DNA from: Pollutibacter sp044353505
GTDB lineage: Bacteria > Bacteroidota > Bacteroidia > Chitinophagales > Chitinophagaceae
DNA: 64,000 nucleotides
Reading direction: 5' to 3'
NCBI GenBank assembly: GCA_044353505.1
Contig: JBILBU010000002.1
Location: 78,288-142,287 of the forward strand
Shown here: positions 1 to 8,718 of the stretch, in pieces
Layout of the letters: each line of letters begins with the position of its first letter
How positions within the stretch are numbered: position 1 is the stretch's first letter
Notes under the pieces: model-generated
Told to the model about the DNA's origin: nothing
What the model saw: the letters and a program-made list of their open reading frames with translations, nothing else
The model's database searches: none
Position numbers and translations under genes: made by a program

Positions 1-777
1 GAATACCGAAGTAATCATCATCTTTCTCCTGAGGAGTACGAAGATTGGCTAAAGGATAGCATGGAAGTTATTCAGCATGTCTTGGGTCGTCAGCCAGAGC
101 AACTTCACTTGAAGGAAAGAAAAAGAAAAGAAGATCGGTCTGATCAATACCAAAAAACTGGCGAGGAGAAAGAGTTTTTACAAGTGGAGGAGGGTGGACT
201 GAAATTTTTAGTTAACCTGACCGATTATTTGGATACGGGTTTGTTTCTTGATCATCGAATTACCCGTAGTTTGGTTCGTCAGGAAGCTGCCGGCAAACGC
301 TTATTAAACCTGTTTTGTTATACGGGATCATTTTCAGTTTATGCTGCTGCTGGTGGAGCAAAAGAAGTGTTGTCGGTAGATTTATCCAATACATATTTGT
401 CATGGGCTAAGGAGAATATGGAGTTGAATGGTTTTTTAGCAGACCAATATACCTACGAGCGGGCTGATGTATTACAGTATTTGCCAACCATTCCTGAGGC
501 TAGTTTTGATATCATTGTGTTGGATCCTCCTACGTTTAGCAACAGCAAGGCGATGAAAGATATATTTGATGTTCAGCAAGATCATGTAAGTATGATCAAT
601 ACATGCATGAGCAAACTTAACAGTGGCGGAGTACTCTATTTTAGCACCAATGCAAGGAAATTCGAATTGGATACCGACCGAATCAATGGTGCGGTAAAAG
701 AAATAACCACCGCAACCGTTCCATTTGATTTCAAAGGGAAGCTGCTGCGGTGGTGTTATGAGATAAAGGCTAACTGA
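1..777 (+). CDS. rlmL: 23S rRNA methyltransferase RlmKL, C-terminal (RlmK) part; 5' end outside the window
   Basis: The reading frame is open from base 1, so the gene begins upstream and only the last 258 codons are visible. They match the C-terminal half of E. coli RlmKL (YcbY), which makes m7G2069 in 23S rRNA; the N-terminal RlmL half (m2G2445) would lie upstream. Visible hallmarks are the NLTDYLDTGLFLDHR segment before the Rossmann fold, the SAM-binding loop NLFCYTGSFSVYAAAGGA, and the DPPTF motif IV near nt 525-540. The end pattern YFSTNARKF...RWCYEI also fits RlmK. An ATG at nt 61 is internal to the protein and is not a start. The gene converges on the FKBP gene with 5 nt between stop codons. 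I cannot tell from this window whether the protein is fused to RlmL as in E. coli. Confidence 0.88.
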   Translation, partial: EYRSNHHLSPEEYEDWLKDSMEVIQHVLGRQPEQLHLKERKRKEDRSDQYQKTGEEKEFLQVEEGGLKFLVNLTDYLDTGLFLDHRITRSLVRQEAAGKRLLNLFCYTGSFSVYAAAGGAKEVLSVDLSNTYLSWAKENMELNGFLADQYTYERADVLQYLPTIPEASFDIIVLDPPTFSNSKAMKDIFDVQQDHVSMINTCMSKLNSGGVLYFSTNARKFELDTDRINGAVKEITTATVPFDFKGKLLRWCYEIKAN

Positions 778-782
778 AAAGT

Positions 783-1214
783 TTAAGCACCTATAATTTC
801 AACGATTTCAACGTCAAATACAAGGTCCTTGCCTGCCAAGAAATGATTGGCATCCATGATGATAACATCTTCTTTCACTTCTACAACTTCAACTGGTACT
901 GGGTGGCCGTGTTCATTTTGAAGGTTCAATTTCATTCCTGGTTCAATTTTCATTCCTTCAGGAATGTTTGAAGCTGGAAATTCTATGATCGCTTCTGGAT
1001 TTTTAAGTCCGTATCCCTGATCAGGGGTGATGTCAATTTTTTTCTTATCACCAACTGCCATTCCAACAACGCCGGCATCAAATCCTGCGATCATTTGTCC
1101 TGCGCCAACAGTGAATTCCAATGGTGCACGACCCACTGAACTGTCAAATTGCTCGCCATCCAGCAATGTGCCTGTGTAGTGAACTTTTACTACATCTCCT
1201 TTTTTAACTTGCAT
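783..1214 (-). CDS. FKBP-type peptidyl-prolyl cis-trans isomerase, SlyD-like
   Basis: A 143-residue cytoplasmic prolyl isomerase and folding chaperone of the SlyD/SlpA group. The FKBP core opens with KKGDVVKVHYTGTLLDGEQFDSS and contains the GAGQMIAGFDAGVVGM active-site strand. It is interrupted at about residues 70-120 by the insert-in-flap (IF) chaperone domain with the DQGYG and HGHPVPVEVVEV patterns typical of SlyD. The family core then closes with GKDLVFDVEIVEI. Unlike E. coli SlyD there is no metal-binding His/Cys-rich tail, as is usual outside the Enterobacteria, so nickel delivery is not implied. There is no signal peptide. It is a monocistronic gene facing rlmKL. Confidence 0.9.
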   Translation of the reverse strand: MQVKKGDVVKVHYTGTLLDGEQFDSSVGRAPLEFTVGAGQMIAGFDAGVVGMAVGDKKKIDITPDQGYGLKNPEAIIEFPASNIPEGMKIEPGMKLNLQNEHGHPVPVEVVEVKEDVIIMDANHFLAGKDLVFDVEIVEIIGA

Positions 1215-1355
1215 AATGTTTTTTTTAATGATTATTGCTCACTGGTGAACCCGCCTGAAATGGACTCAATGCCATTTTATGGAAGATGAAACAGTAAAGT
1301 ATGCGCAAAACTACCTTTATTCTTTTATTTTTATTGAAATAATCAGTTAAAAGCC

Positions 1356-2579
1356 ATGCGAAAAGTCCACTTTCTAATGCTGTTTTTGCTCATCGCTAGC
1401 CAAATATCCTGGTCTCAATCTATCCTTACTGGGGCAGAGCAACTTGATCAATACATGCCATTGTTGAAGGGCAAGCGGGTAGGCGTATTTGCGAACCAGA
1501 CTTCTATGGTTGGCAATGAACACTTGGTTGACGTGTTGATGCGCAATGGGGTAAAGGTTAGCGTGATCTTTGGTCCCGAACACGGATTTCGTGGCAATGC
1601 AGATGCCGGTGAAAAAATTGGAAACTATATTGATCTAAAAACCGGCATAGCAGTTGTTTCGTTATATGGCACCAAACATCGGCCTTCGCATGAAGACCTG
1701 AATGAGATTGATGTCTTGTTGTTTGATATCCAGGATGTGGGTGTTCGTTTTTATACCTATATCTCTTCACTTGAGGAGTATATGGAAGCAGCATTCATCA
1801 ATAAAAAACAACTAATTATTCTTGATCGTCCCAATCCCAATATTCATTATGTTGATGGTCCTGTTCTTGATACTGCCTTTCGATCTTTTGTGGGCATGCA
1901 ACCTATTCCGGTTGTATATGGAATGACTATCGGAGAATATGCCCAAATGCTTGTTGGTGAAAAGTGGTTGTCAATGCAAGCAAACAATGCCTTTGCCGAA
2001 ATGAAAAAAGTGGGTGACAAACCATTGCAGGTAATCCGATGTGGGAATTATTCAAGGGAGAGTATATACAATCTCCCAGTAAAACCATCTCCCAATCTGC
2101 CATCCATGAGTGCTGTATATTGGTATCCTTCTATCTGTTTTTTTGAGGGCACCGTGTTGAGTGAAGGAAGAGGTACTGATAAACCTTTTCAGTTGGTTGG
2201 GCATCCATCCCTTCCAGATACGATGTATTCTTTTACGCCGGCATCAATACCCGGGGCCAATAATCCAAAACTGAAAAATAAGTTGTGTTATGGATGGGAT
2301 CTTTCAGGAGACGATATGGAGGTTAGGGCTAGAGTGGGCGGAAGGATACAGCTTTCATATTTGCTAAATGCCTACAAGCTCTTCCCGATGAAGGATGAAT
2401 TCTTCATCCTCCCAAAGTCTGGCACTACACGCGATGCGTTTTTTAATAAACTTGCGGGCAATGAAGTGTTGATGGATCAAATCAAAAAGGGGATGAAAGA
2501 AGAGGAGATAAGAGAAAGCTGGAAGCCCGGTCTGAAGGCCTTTAAACGCGTTAGAGCAAAATACCTCATCTATAAATAG
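1356..2579 (+). CDS. namZ: NamZ-type exo-beta-N-acetylmuramidase (DUF1343)
   Basis: A 407-residue exported protein with a clear signal peptide (residues 1-21, ending SWSQ). The body is a full-length DUF1343 protein. Characterised members (B. subtilis NamZ/YbbC, Tannerella forsythia NamZ) are exo-lytic N-acetylmuramidases that release MurNAc from the non-reducing end of peptidoglycan fragments. Family signatures seen are GKRVGVFANQTS, FGPEHGFRG (residues 72-80) and LFDIQDVGVRFYTY (122-135). It probably acts in the periplasm in wall recycling or scavenging. No other MurNAc genes are adjacent. A weak -7-like box TACCTTTA lies at 1312-1319, 36 nt before the ATG. The fmt gene follows 39 nt downstream with its own promoter. 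Confidence 0.85.
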   Translation: MRKVHFLMLFLLIASQISWSQSILTGAEQLDQYMPLLKGKRVGVFANQTSMVGNEHLVDVLMRNGVKVSVIFGPEHGFRGNADAGEKIGNYIDLKTGIAVVSLYGTKHRPSHEDLNEIDVLLFDIQDVGVRFYTYISSLEEYMEAAFINKKQLIILDRPNPNIHYVDGPVLDTAFRSFVGMQPIPVVYGMTIGEYAQMLVGEKWLSMQANNAFAEMKKVGDKPLQVIRCGNYSRESIYNLPVKPSPNLPSMSAVYWYPSICFFEGTVLSEGRGTDKPFQLVGHPSLPDTMYSFTPASIPGANNPKLKNKLCYGWDLSGDDMEVRARVGGRIQLSYLLNAYKLFPMKDEFFILPKSGTTRDAFFNKLAGNEVLMDQIKKGMKEEEIRESWKPGLKAFKRVRAKYLIYK

Positions 2580-2606
2580 ACAAAGCCTCCAAGCACTTAT
2601 ATTGAT

Positions 2607-2614
2607 TACTTTTG
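2607..2614 (+). promoter_or_regulatory. -7 box of the fmt promoter (leaderless type)
   Basis: TACTTTTG fits the Bacteroidota -7 consensus TAnnTTTG and ends 4 nt before the fmt ATG at 2619, so transcription should start at or next to the start codon. I see no convincing TTG at -33. Confidence 0.5.
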
Positions 2615-2618
2615 CGCT

Positions 2619-3557
2619 ATGCCAAACCTTAAAGATTGCCGTATTGTTTTCATGGGCACACCAGAATTTGCTGTAGCCATACTCGATAAACTTGTGCAGG
2701 AGGGTTGTGCTGTTGTTGGGGTTGTTACTGCTCCCGATAAGCCTGCTGGAAGGGGCATGGAACTTTCACAGAGTGCTGTAAAAAAATATGCTGTGGAGAA
2801 AGGATTGCATATTCTTCAGCCCGTCAAATTAAAAGATCCAGCATTCATAACGCAATTGGAGGCCCTGCATGCAGATGTTCAGGTAGTGGTCGCATTTCGA
2901 ATGCTTCCTGAACTGGTGTGGAATATGCCACCCATGGGCACCATTAATCTTCATGCATCATTGCTGCCAAAATACAGAGGCGCTGCACCCATCAATTGGG
3001 CGATCATAAATGGGGAGACAGAAACAGGCATCACCACATTTAAGCTGCAGCATGCCATTGATACTGGCGATGTATTGATGCAGCAGCCGATAGCTATCCG
3101 TGAAGATCAAACGGCGGGCGAGTTGCATGATGAAATGAAAATGCTTGGTGCGGAACTTATATTTAAGACGCTGAAAAAATATTGTGAGGGAACGATTGAT
3201 CCTATTCCTCAGTCTGCAATACACGATGAGGCATCAATTCCAACTGCGCCAAAAATCAATACCGATACATGCAGAATCAACTGGCTTTTATCTGCTAAGC
3301 AAGTGGTTGATTTAATAAGGGCACTTTCACCTTATCCAGGTGCGTTTACAATACTTGACGGAAAAATGCTTAAAGTGTATTCTTCCTCTTTTGAAGCTGC
3401 GGCTCCACATATTGCTGTTGGGGCATACGACACAGATCAGAAAACATTTCTTCGTTTTGCTGCCAGCGATGGGTGGGTGTATCTAAAGGAAATACAGCTT
3501 GAAGGAAAAAAAAGAATGAAAGTGGAGGATTTTCTTCGTGGTCATAGATTCAAATAG
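2619..3557 (+). CDS. fmt: methionyl-tRNA formyltransferase
   Basis: A 312-residue cytoplasmic enzyme that formylates initiator Met-tRNA with 10-formyltetrahydrofolate. The formyltransferase domain (about residues 1-205) has the Rossmann start RIVFMGTPEFAV, the KPAGRG loop, and the catalytic triad seen as N110, H112 (INLHASLLPKYRGAAP) and D148 (HAIDTGDVL). The C-terminal OB-like domain, which binds tRNA, occupies about residues 207-312 and starts near INWLLSAKQVVDLIRALSP. Length is normal for the family. The ATG directly follows a -7 promoter box, which supports this start. folD, which supplies the cofactor pathway, lies 37 kb away at 40248. Confidence 0.95.
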   Translation: MPNLKDCRIVFMGTPEFAVAILDKLVQEGCAVVGVVTAPDKPAGRGMELSQSAVKKYAVEKGLHILQPVKLKDPAFITQLEALHADVQVVVAFRMLPELVWNMPPMGTINLHASLLPKYRGAAPINWAIINGETETGITTFKLQHAIDTGDVLMQQPIAIREDQTAGELHDEMKMLGAELIFKTLKKYCEGTIDPIPQSAIHDEASIPTAPKINTDTCRINWLLSAKQVVDLIRALSPYPGAFTILDGKMLKVYSSSFEAAAPHIAVGAYDTDQKTFLRFAASDGWVYLKEIQLEGKKRMKVEDFLRGHRFK

Positions 3558-3599
3558 CTAGTTCAGTTGATCAGTGTATAGGGTAATAAAAAAAACAGA

Positions 3600-4835
3600 A
3601 TGATGAGTCCAATTGCTGAGCGTTTAATGCGCTATGTACGTATTGATACACAGAGTGATCCTGAAAGTGAATCTTTTCCGTCAACTGAGAAACAGAAGGA
3701 CCTCTCAAAGTTGCTGGTGGCAGAGCTTTTGCAGATGGGTGTCTCCGATGCGCATATCGATGAATGGGGCTATGTGTATGCTACTATCCCTTCAAATTCA
3801 ATCAAACGAATACCTGTAATTTGCTTTTGCTCTCATGTTGATACTGCACCTGATTGCAGCGGCAACAATGTCAGGCCGATATTTCATCCAAATTATCTAG
3901 GACAAGATATTGTGCTTCCAGATGATCCAACTCAGGTCATTACCACTGCGGAGCATCCTTACTTACTCGAGAAAATTGGAGATGACATTATCACTGCTAG
4001 TGGCTTAACCCTTCTTGGCGCAGATGATAAAGCTGGGGTATCGGTTATCATGGAGCTGGCAAAGCGGTTAATGAATAACCCAGCCCTTCTGCATGGTGAT
4101 GTCAGAATTCTGTTTACGCCTGATGAAGAAGTGGGAAGGGGTGTTGAGCATGTTGATATGGGTAAGTTAGCTGCTGATGTTGGATATACGCTTGATGGTG
4201 GCGAATTGGGTTCGTTTGAGTTTGAAACATTTTCTGCCGATGGTGTTGAGGTAATTATACACGGTGTGAGTGCGCATCCTGGAACAGCAAAGGGGAAGAT
4301 GGTCAATGCAATAAAAATTGCATCAGCATTTATTGCCGCGCTGCCCAAAGATGAAATGGCGCCTGAAGTGACTGAAGGTAGAGAGGGTTTTTTTCATCCC
4401 ACTGATATTAAGGGGGGAGCAGAGACTGCAAGCATTAAATTCATCATCAGGGATTTCGATACAGCCAAGCTAGCTGAACACGAGTTGAAATTAGAGTCTA
4501 TACTTCGAGATGTAATGCAAGCATATCCACTGGCATCATATGAGTTTAAGATAAAGGAGCAGTATCGCAACATGAGGGAAGTGTTGGATCTTTACCCTGA
4601 AGTTAATCACCATGCGCTAAAAGCAATTGAGCAGTGTGGATTGATTCCAAAGACCGAGCCAGTTCGAGGGGGTACAGATGGCTCAAGACTTTCTTTTATG
4701 GGCCTTCCTTGTCCAAATATCTTCACTGGCGAAATGGCCTTGCACTCCAAGCATGAGTTTGTAAGCGTTCAAGATATGGAGAAGTCAGTAGAGGTGCTGG
4801 TTAAGCTTCTTCAAAACTGGGAAGCTTCGGTTTAG
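3600..4835 (+). CDS. pepT: peptidase T (tripeptide aminopeptidase)
   Basis: A 411-residue M20-family dizinc aminopeptidase that removes the N-terminal residue from tripeptides in the cytoplasm. Metal and catalytic residues are all visible: H79 and D81 in SHVDTAPD, bridging D142 in GADDKAG, the E176-E177 pair in TPDEEVGRG, D in YTLDGGELG, and the C-terminal His in LHSKHEF. The dimerisation (lid) domain is between them, about residues 205-320. The length matches E. coli PepT (408). There are two adjacent ATG codons at the start (3600 and 3603), and either could serve. The gene stands alone, 42 nt after fmt and 94 nt before exbB. Confidence 0.95.
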   Translation: MMSPIAERLMRYVRIDTQSDPESESFPSTEKQKDLSKLLVAELLQMGVSDAHIDEWGYVYATIPSNSIKRIPVICFCSHVDTAPDCSGNNVRPIFHPNYLGQDIVLPDDPTQVITTAEHPYLLEKIGDDIITASGLTLLGADDKAGVSVIMELAKRLMNNPALLHGDVRILFTPDEEVGRGVEHVDMGKLAADVGYTLDGGELGSFEFETFSADGVEVIIHGVSAHPGTAKGKMVNAIKIASAFIAALPKDEMAPEVTEGREGFFHPTDIKGGAETASIKFIIRDFDTAKLAEHELKLESILRDVMQAYPLASYEFKIKEQYRNMREVLDLYPEVNHHALKAIEQCGLIPKTEPVRGGTDGSRLSFMGLPCPNIFTGEMALHSKHEFVSVQDMEKSVEVLVKLLQNWEASV

Positions 4836-4885
4836 GCCTGGAACTTTATCATGTTGTTAGTAAATAATGTTGCAACTTCATGGCA

Positions 4886-4914
4886 TTGCCCAGCAGAAAA
4901 ATATTTTACATTTG
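4886..4914 (+). promoter_or_regulatory. promoter of exbB-exbD
   Basis: TTG at 4886-4888, an 18-bp spacer, then TACATTTG at 4907-4914 matches the Bacteroidota -33/-7 consensus. It predicts a short leader of about 10 nt before the exbB ATG at 4930. Confidence 0.55.
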
Positions 4915-4929
4915 TACAAATAAACGAAC

Positions 4930-5622
4930 ATGATAGCAAGTTTTCTTCAGATCAATTCAGCCGGAGCATTACAAGATACTTCTGCGGTTGCTCAAGCATC
5001 AAAGCCAATGCAGCTTTGGGATATTTTGCAGTCTGGTGGAACCTTGATGATACCACTTGGGGTATTGTTTGTACTTGCAATATTCTTTTTCTTTGAAAGA
5101 TTTATCGCAATACGAAAGGCTGGAAAAATTGATGATAATTTCATGCGCATCATCCGTGATCATATCGTTAACGGAAATATTACAGCCGCTAGAGCAATGA
5201 CCAAGAATACCGATAATCCTGTTGCACGTATTATTGATAAGGGCATTCAACGTATTGGAAAACCTATCGATGCAATTGAACGCAGCATGGAAAATATTGC
5301 CCGATTGGAAATGTACAACCTCGAAAGAAACCTGAGTGTGTTGAGTGTAATCTCCCGCGCAGCTCCGATTTTCGGTTTCGTAGGAACACTGGCCGGATTG
5401 ATGCAACTGTTTTTTGATATCAACACAACCGGTGAATTTGTGTTGAATACCATTGCAGGTGGGTTATATGTTAAGCTGGTTACTTCAATTTCAGGGTTAT
5501 TGATTGGACTGGTGTCGTTTCTGTCTTTTAGTTTCTTGCATACACAAATTGATAAAACTGCCAATAAGATGGAAGTTGCTGCTGCAGACTTTTTAGATAT
5601 CCTTCAAGAGCCGACAAAGTAG
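4930..5622 (+). CDS. exbB: MotA/TolQ/ExbB proton channel family protein
   Basis: A 230-residue inner-membrane protein, the channel-forming subunit of a proton-driven energy transducer. Three membrane segments are visible: about residues 38-57 (LMIPLGVLFVLAIFFFFERF), a second at FGFVGTLAGLMQLFF, and a third at SISGLLIGLVSFLSFSFL. The cytoplasmic loop between the first and second is about 85 residues, as usual. The sequence APIFGFVGTLAGL is the family signature. The first 25 residues are a short periplasmic tail. It is followed after 11 nt by exbD, with which it would form the ExbB-ExbD complex. No TonB gene is adjacent, so the partner (TonB or another periplasmic effector) cannot be named. Confidence 0.9.
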   Translation: MIASFLQINSAGALQDTSAVAQASKPMQLWDILQSGGTLMIPLGVLFVLAIFFFFERFIAIRKAGKIDDNFMRIIRDHIVNGNITAARAMTKNTDNPVARIIDKGIQRIGKPIDAIERSMENIARLEMYNLERNLSVLSVISRAAPIFGFVGTLAGLMQLFFDINTTGEFVLNTIAGGLYVKLVTSISGLLIGLVSFLSFSFLHTQIDKTANKMEVAAADFLDILQEPTK

Positions 5623-5633
5623 AATAAGTAGAA

Positions 5634-6032
5634 ATGCGAATAAGAAAAACATACCGAGCTGATGCAGAGGTCTTCACAGAAGCCCTAAATGATATTCTTT
5701 TCATCCTCTTGATGTTTTTTCTCATCGTGTCTACATTGGCCAATCCCAATGTGATCAAGCTTTCTCAGCCAAAGTCACAAGGTGACACAAAGGCAAAGCA
5801 AAATGTAGTTGTATCCATTGATGCCAATAAACAGTTTTATATAGGCACAACTCCGGTTGGCATCGATTCACTCAAGACCATGTTGGTTCCGGTGATTGCC
5901 AAAGAAAAAACGGAGGTGCCTACGATTGTGATCAATGCTGACAAGACCGTAGACATTGATGCAGTTGTTGCAGTCATGCGTATTGCAAAAGAACTTGGTG
6001 CAAAAACAGTACTTTCTGTTGAGAAGCAATAG
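5634..6032 (+). CDS. exbD: ExbD/TolR family biopolymer transport protein
   Basis: A 132-residue inner-membrane protein with one N-terminal membrane segment (about residues 18-38) carrying the conserved proton-path aspartate in EALNDILFILLMFFLIVS. A periplasmic domain of about 90 residues follows. Together with ExbB it converts the proton gradient into mechanical work on a TonB/TolA-like partner. Only a single ExbD paralog is present here, whereas many Bacteroidota loci carry two. It converges on prmC with a gap of 5 nt. Confidence 0.9.
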   Translation: MRIRKTYRADAEVFTEALNDILFILLMFFLIVSTLANPNVIKLSQPKSQGDTKAKQNVVVSIDANKQFYIGTTPVGIDSLKTMLVPVIAKEKTEVPTIVINADKTVDIDAVVAVMRIAKELGAKTVLSVEKQ

Positions 6033-6037
6033 CAGGC

Positions 6038-6919
6038 CTAGAGCGAGGCGCCAATTTTTCTGCCAATCACCATTCTTTCCTTGCCTTGTAAGTCTGATTT
6101 TACTTGAACATCTTCAAACTCATTTTCCTCTAACAAAGCCGCAACTTCATTGCTGAATTCAGCATGCGTCTCAAAAAATATCTTACCGCCCCTCAATAGA
6201 TGGTGGGCAGAGAATTCAATGATTGATTTATAGAATTGCATCGGATCGTTGTTGGTAATAAACAATGCTTCGTGCGGTTCATGTTCTAGTACGTTAGGTG
6301 CCATATCCAACTTGTCAGCATGGGGGATATATGGTGGGTTGCTGATGATTATATCAAACGCAGGAAGATGATCGTCTTTGCTCTCCTTTAGGATATCAAG
6401 TTTTTTGTAAATCACATCTACTTGATTTGCTTCTGCATTTTTTTCTGCAAGCTCAAGGGCTCCTATACTGTTATCGATTCCCCATACTTCCCAGGAAGGG
6501 AAATATTTTTTTAGTGCAATAGCAATGCAGCCACTGCCAGTACCAATATCAATAACTTTAAATATATGTTCATCCTTCTGTGGTAAATCGGCTATGGTTT
6601 TCCTTGCTTCCTCAACCAGCTCCTCTGTTTCGGGCCTTGGTATGAGCACTCGCTCATCAACTTGAAAGCACATCCCACTGAACCATGTAGTTCCCAATAC
6701 ATATTGTACCGGCTTTCCTGCGTCCAGTGCAGTTTTAAAAGTATCAAAGCGTTCGTGTTGATCTTGGCTCATTTCTTGGTCATGGTAGATAATTCTTTTT
6801 GACCTTTCCCATCCAGTTAATTCCTCCATCACCAAGTCGGCAATATTTGCACTTTCTCTATTGTCATAGTAATTGGCAATGCTTGATTTCAATAGCTGAT
6901 AGGCTTCTTTGATGCGCAT
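6038..6919 (-). CDS. prmC: peptide chain release factor N5-glutamine methyltransferase
   Basis: PrmC (HemK) methylates the GGQ glutamine of release factors RF1 and RF2. The N-terminal helical domain that recognises the release factor is followed by a SAM-binding Rossmann domain with VIDIGTGSGCIAIALKKYFP and the catalytic NPPY motif in IISNPPYIPHADK. The reading frame extends to 6973, but the start at 6919 (MRIKEAYQLL) fits the family N-terminus. It also sits 3 nt after a -7 box, TACATTTG, which would lie inside the coding region if the longer form were used. The product is 293 residues. It diverges from ribD. Confidence 0.93.
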   Translation of the reverse strand: MRIKEAYQLLKSSIANYYDNRESANIADLVMEELTGWERSKRIIYHDQEMSQDQHERFDTFKTALDAGKPVQYVLGTTWFSGMCFQVDERVLIPRPETEELVEEARKTIADLPQKDEHIFKVIDIGTGSGCIAIALKKYFPSWEVWGIDNSIGALELAEKNAEANQVDVIYKKLDILKESKDDHLPAFDIIISNPPYIPHADKLDMAPNVLEHEPHEALFITNNDPMQFYKSIIEFSAHHLLRGGKIFFETHAEFSNEVAALLEENEFEDVQVKSDLQGKERMVIGRKIGASL

Positions 6920-6922
6920 GGT

Positions 6923-6954
6923 CAAATGTAAAACAATTAACTTTGTGGTAGCAA
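6923..6954 (-). promoter_or_regulatory. prmC promoter (leaderless type)
   Basis: On the minus strand, TTG (6952-6954), a 21-bp spacer and TACATTTG (6923-6930) match the Bacteroidota consensus. The -7 box ends 3 nt before the prmC ATG, predicting a leaderless transcript. Confidence 0.6.
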
Positions 6955-7016
6955 GCCAACGGGGAGTGGTCATTTAAAAAGTGATAAATCCTTTTATTTG
7001 GAATGTTTACCCCAAT

Positions 7017-8069
7017 ATGATCTCAACCGATAAATTTTTCATGAAACGTGCGCTAGACCTTGCGGCCAAGGGGGCTGGTCTTGTTTCGCCAAATCCAATG
7101 GTGGGAGCTCTGCTAGTTCATGATGGAGAAATTATTGGGGAAGGGTATCATGAGCAATTTGGACAGTCACATGCAGAGATAAATTGTTTAGATGCGGTTA
7201 AGGATCAATTAAGGCATCTTATTCCTGCATCAACCATGTACGTTACCTTGGAGCCATGTGCTCATCACGGCAAAACACCTCCCTGTGCAGATCGATTGGT
7301 CAGGGAGGGATTGAAAACTGTTGTGATTGCCACATCCGATCCAAATCCTTTGGTGAATGGAAAGGGTATTGCAATTTTAAAAAAGGCCGGTATTGAAGTT
7401 AGGGTTGGCATATTGGAGGAGGCAGTACAATTTCAGAACCGCAGATTTTTTACTTCTTGTCAAAAGGGCAGACCCTATATCCTTTTGAAGTGGGCGCAGA
7501 CTGGAGATGGTTTTATTTCCTCAGGTACTGCTGAGCGATTGAAAATTACCTCGCACAAAACTGATATGCTTGTTCATCAATGGAGAGCGGAGGAGGATGC
7601 GATCATGATTGGCAGTCGAACTGCTTTGCTGGATGACCCCTTACTCACCAATAGGCATACTGAGGGGCCTTCACCTCTTCGCATTGTATTGGATAGCAAC
7701 AACAGCCTGCCAAGAACACTGAGCATGTTCAATGATGGGAATCCTGTAGTTATCATCAATCGTCATAAAGATCTACAAGACGGAAACCTGCGCTATAAGA
7801 AAATTGAAAAAGACATGAATTATTGGAAACACCTTTTCATTTTTCTGCATGAACTAAACATTCAAGGGTTGATGGTAGAGGGCGGAGCACAATTAATATC
7901 TTCAATGATTGAAGCGGGGTATTGGGATGAAATCCGTGTACTTACAAATCCAATAAAAAATATCATCAGCGGCATTCCTGCACCAACATTACCAACCAAT
8001 ATCGGCAAAACAGATCACCAACAGATCGGAGATGAGTTGCTACATATTTATTACAACAGCAACCAATGA
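7017..8069 (+). CDS. ribD: bifunctional riboflavin biosynthesis deaminase/reductase RibD
   Basis: RibD carries out two successive steps of riboflavin synthesis, deamination of the GTP-derived pyrimidine and NADPH reduction of its ribose. The N-terminal cytidine-deaminase-like domain shows the zinc site HAEINCLDAV and PCAHHGKTPPCADRL. The C-terminal reductase domain begins at RPYILLKWAQTGDGF and includes the LMVEGGAQLISSM segment. An upstream in-frame GTG at 6981 exists, but the ATG at 7017 gives the usual N-terminus (STDKFFMKRALDLA) and a normal 350-residue length. The stop overlaps the next gene's start by 4 nt (ATGA), so yigZ is probably translationally coupled. Confidence 0.93.
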   Translation: MISTDKFFMKRALDLAAKGAGLVSPNPMVGALLVHDGEIIGEGYHEQFGQSHAEINCLDAVKDQLRHLIPASTMYVTLEPCAHHGKTPPCADRLVREGLKTVVIATSDPNPLVNGKGIAILKKAGIEVRVGILEEAVQFQNRRFFTSCQKGRPYILLKWAQTGDGFISSGTAERLKITSHKTDMLVHQWRAEEDAIMIGSRTALLDDPLLTNRHTEGPSPLRIVLDSNNSLPRTLSMFNDGNPVVIINRHKDLQDGNLRYKKIEKDMNYWKHLFIFLHELNIQGLMVEGGAQLISSMIEAGYWDEIRVLTNPIKNIISGIPAPTLPTNIGKTDHQQIGDELLHIYYNSNQ

Positions 8070-8686
8070 TTCATGACCCCAATTATTATCAATCAATAGA
8101 GAGCCCTTCTGTAGCCGAGTTTTCGGATAGGGGAAGCCGATTTGTTGCACTTGCATTCCCGGTATTGTCAATTGATTCCTTCAAGCAGATATTGAATGAT
8201 GTGAAAAAAGAGCATCCCAAGGCTTCGCATCATTGTTTTGCATACCGTATTGGTACAGAGGGCATGACGTTTCGGGTTACTGATGCCGGCGAGCCCTCTG
8301 GAACGGCCGGGCGGCCGATACTTGGGCAAATTGATAGCAAGGGCTTAACCAATCTCTGTGTGATCGTTGTGCGTTATTTTGGTGGAACACTACTTGGCGT
8401 TCCTGGTTTAATAAATGCGTATAAAAGCGCTGCATCCATGGCTTTACAACTGACTCCAGCGATTAGAAAAGCCGTCGAAGTTTCTTATGAACTTCAGTTC
8501 GATTACACCGTAGTAAATGATGTGATAAAGACAATCAAAAGATTCAACTGCAGCATCATTAAGCAGGAGATGCAACTGTTTTGCATATACGAAATTGGGG
8601 TCCCGAAAATTAATGAGATGGATTGCCTTAGGCTTTTGTCAGACATCAAAGGGTGTAGCCTAAAAAAGAAAAGCGACTCAGCTTGA
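8066..8686 (+). CDS. yigZ: YigZ/IMPACT family protein
   Basis: A 206-residue cytoplasmic protein of the YigZ (UPF0029/IMPACT) family. The N-terminal IMPACT domain shows the typical run SHHCFAYRIG, DAGEPSGTAGRPIL and VVRYFGGTLLGVPGLI. The C-terminal half (about residues 140-200) is the ferredoxin-like DUF1949 domain. The biochemical role of bacterial YigZ is not settled; the eukaryotic homolog IMPACT regulates GCN2. It overlaps ribD by 4 nt, and an intrinsic terminator begins inside its last codons. It is co-transcribed with ribD, but I know of no functional link. Confidence 0.9.
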   Translation: MIHDPNYYQSIESPSVAEFSDRGSRFVALAFPVLSIDSFKQILNDVKKEHPKASHHCFAYRIGTEGMTFRVTDAGEPSGTAGRPILGQIDSKGLTNLCVIVVRYFGGTLLGVPGLINAYKSAASMALQLTPAIRKAVEVSYELQFDYTVVNDVIKTIKRFNCSIIKQEMQLFCIYEIGVPKINEMDCLRLLSDIKGCSLKKKSDSA

Positions 8687-8701
8687 TGCAGAATCGCTTT
8701 T
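8669..8701 (+). terminator. intrinsic terminator after ribD-yigZ
   Basis: AAAAGCGA (8669-8676) pairs with TCGCTTTT (8694-8701) and is followed by T residues. The yigZ stop codon lies in the loop. Being A/T-flanked it may also work for the converging zinc-ribbon gene. Confidence 0.7.
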
Positions 8702-8718
8702 TTTATGCGTTGAAGAAT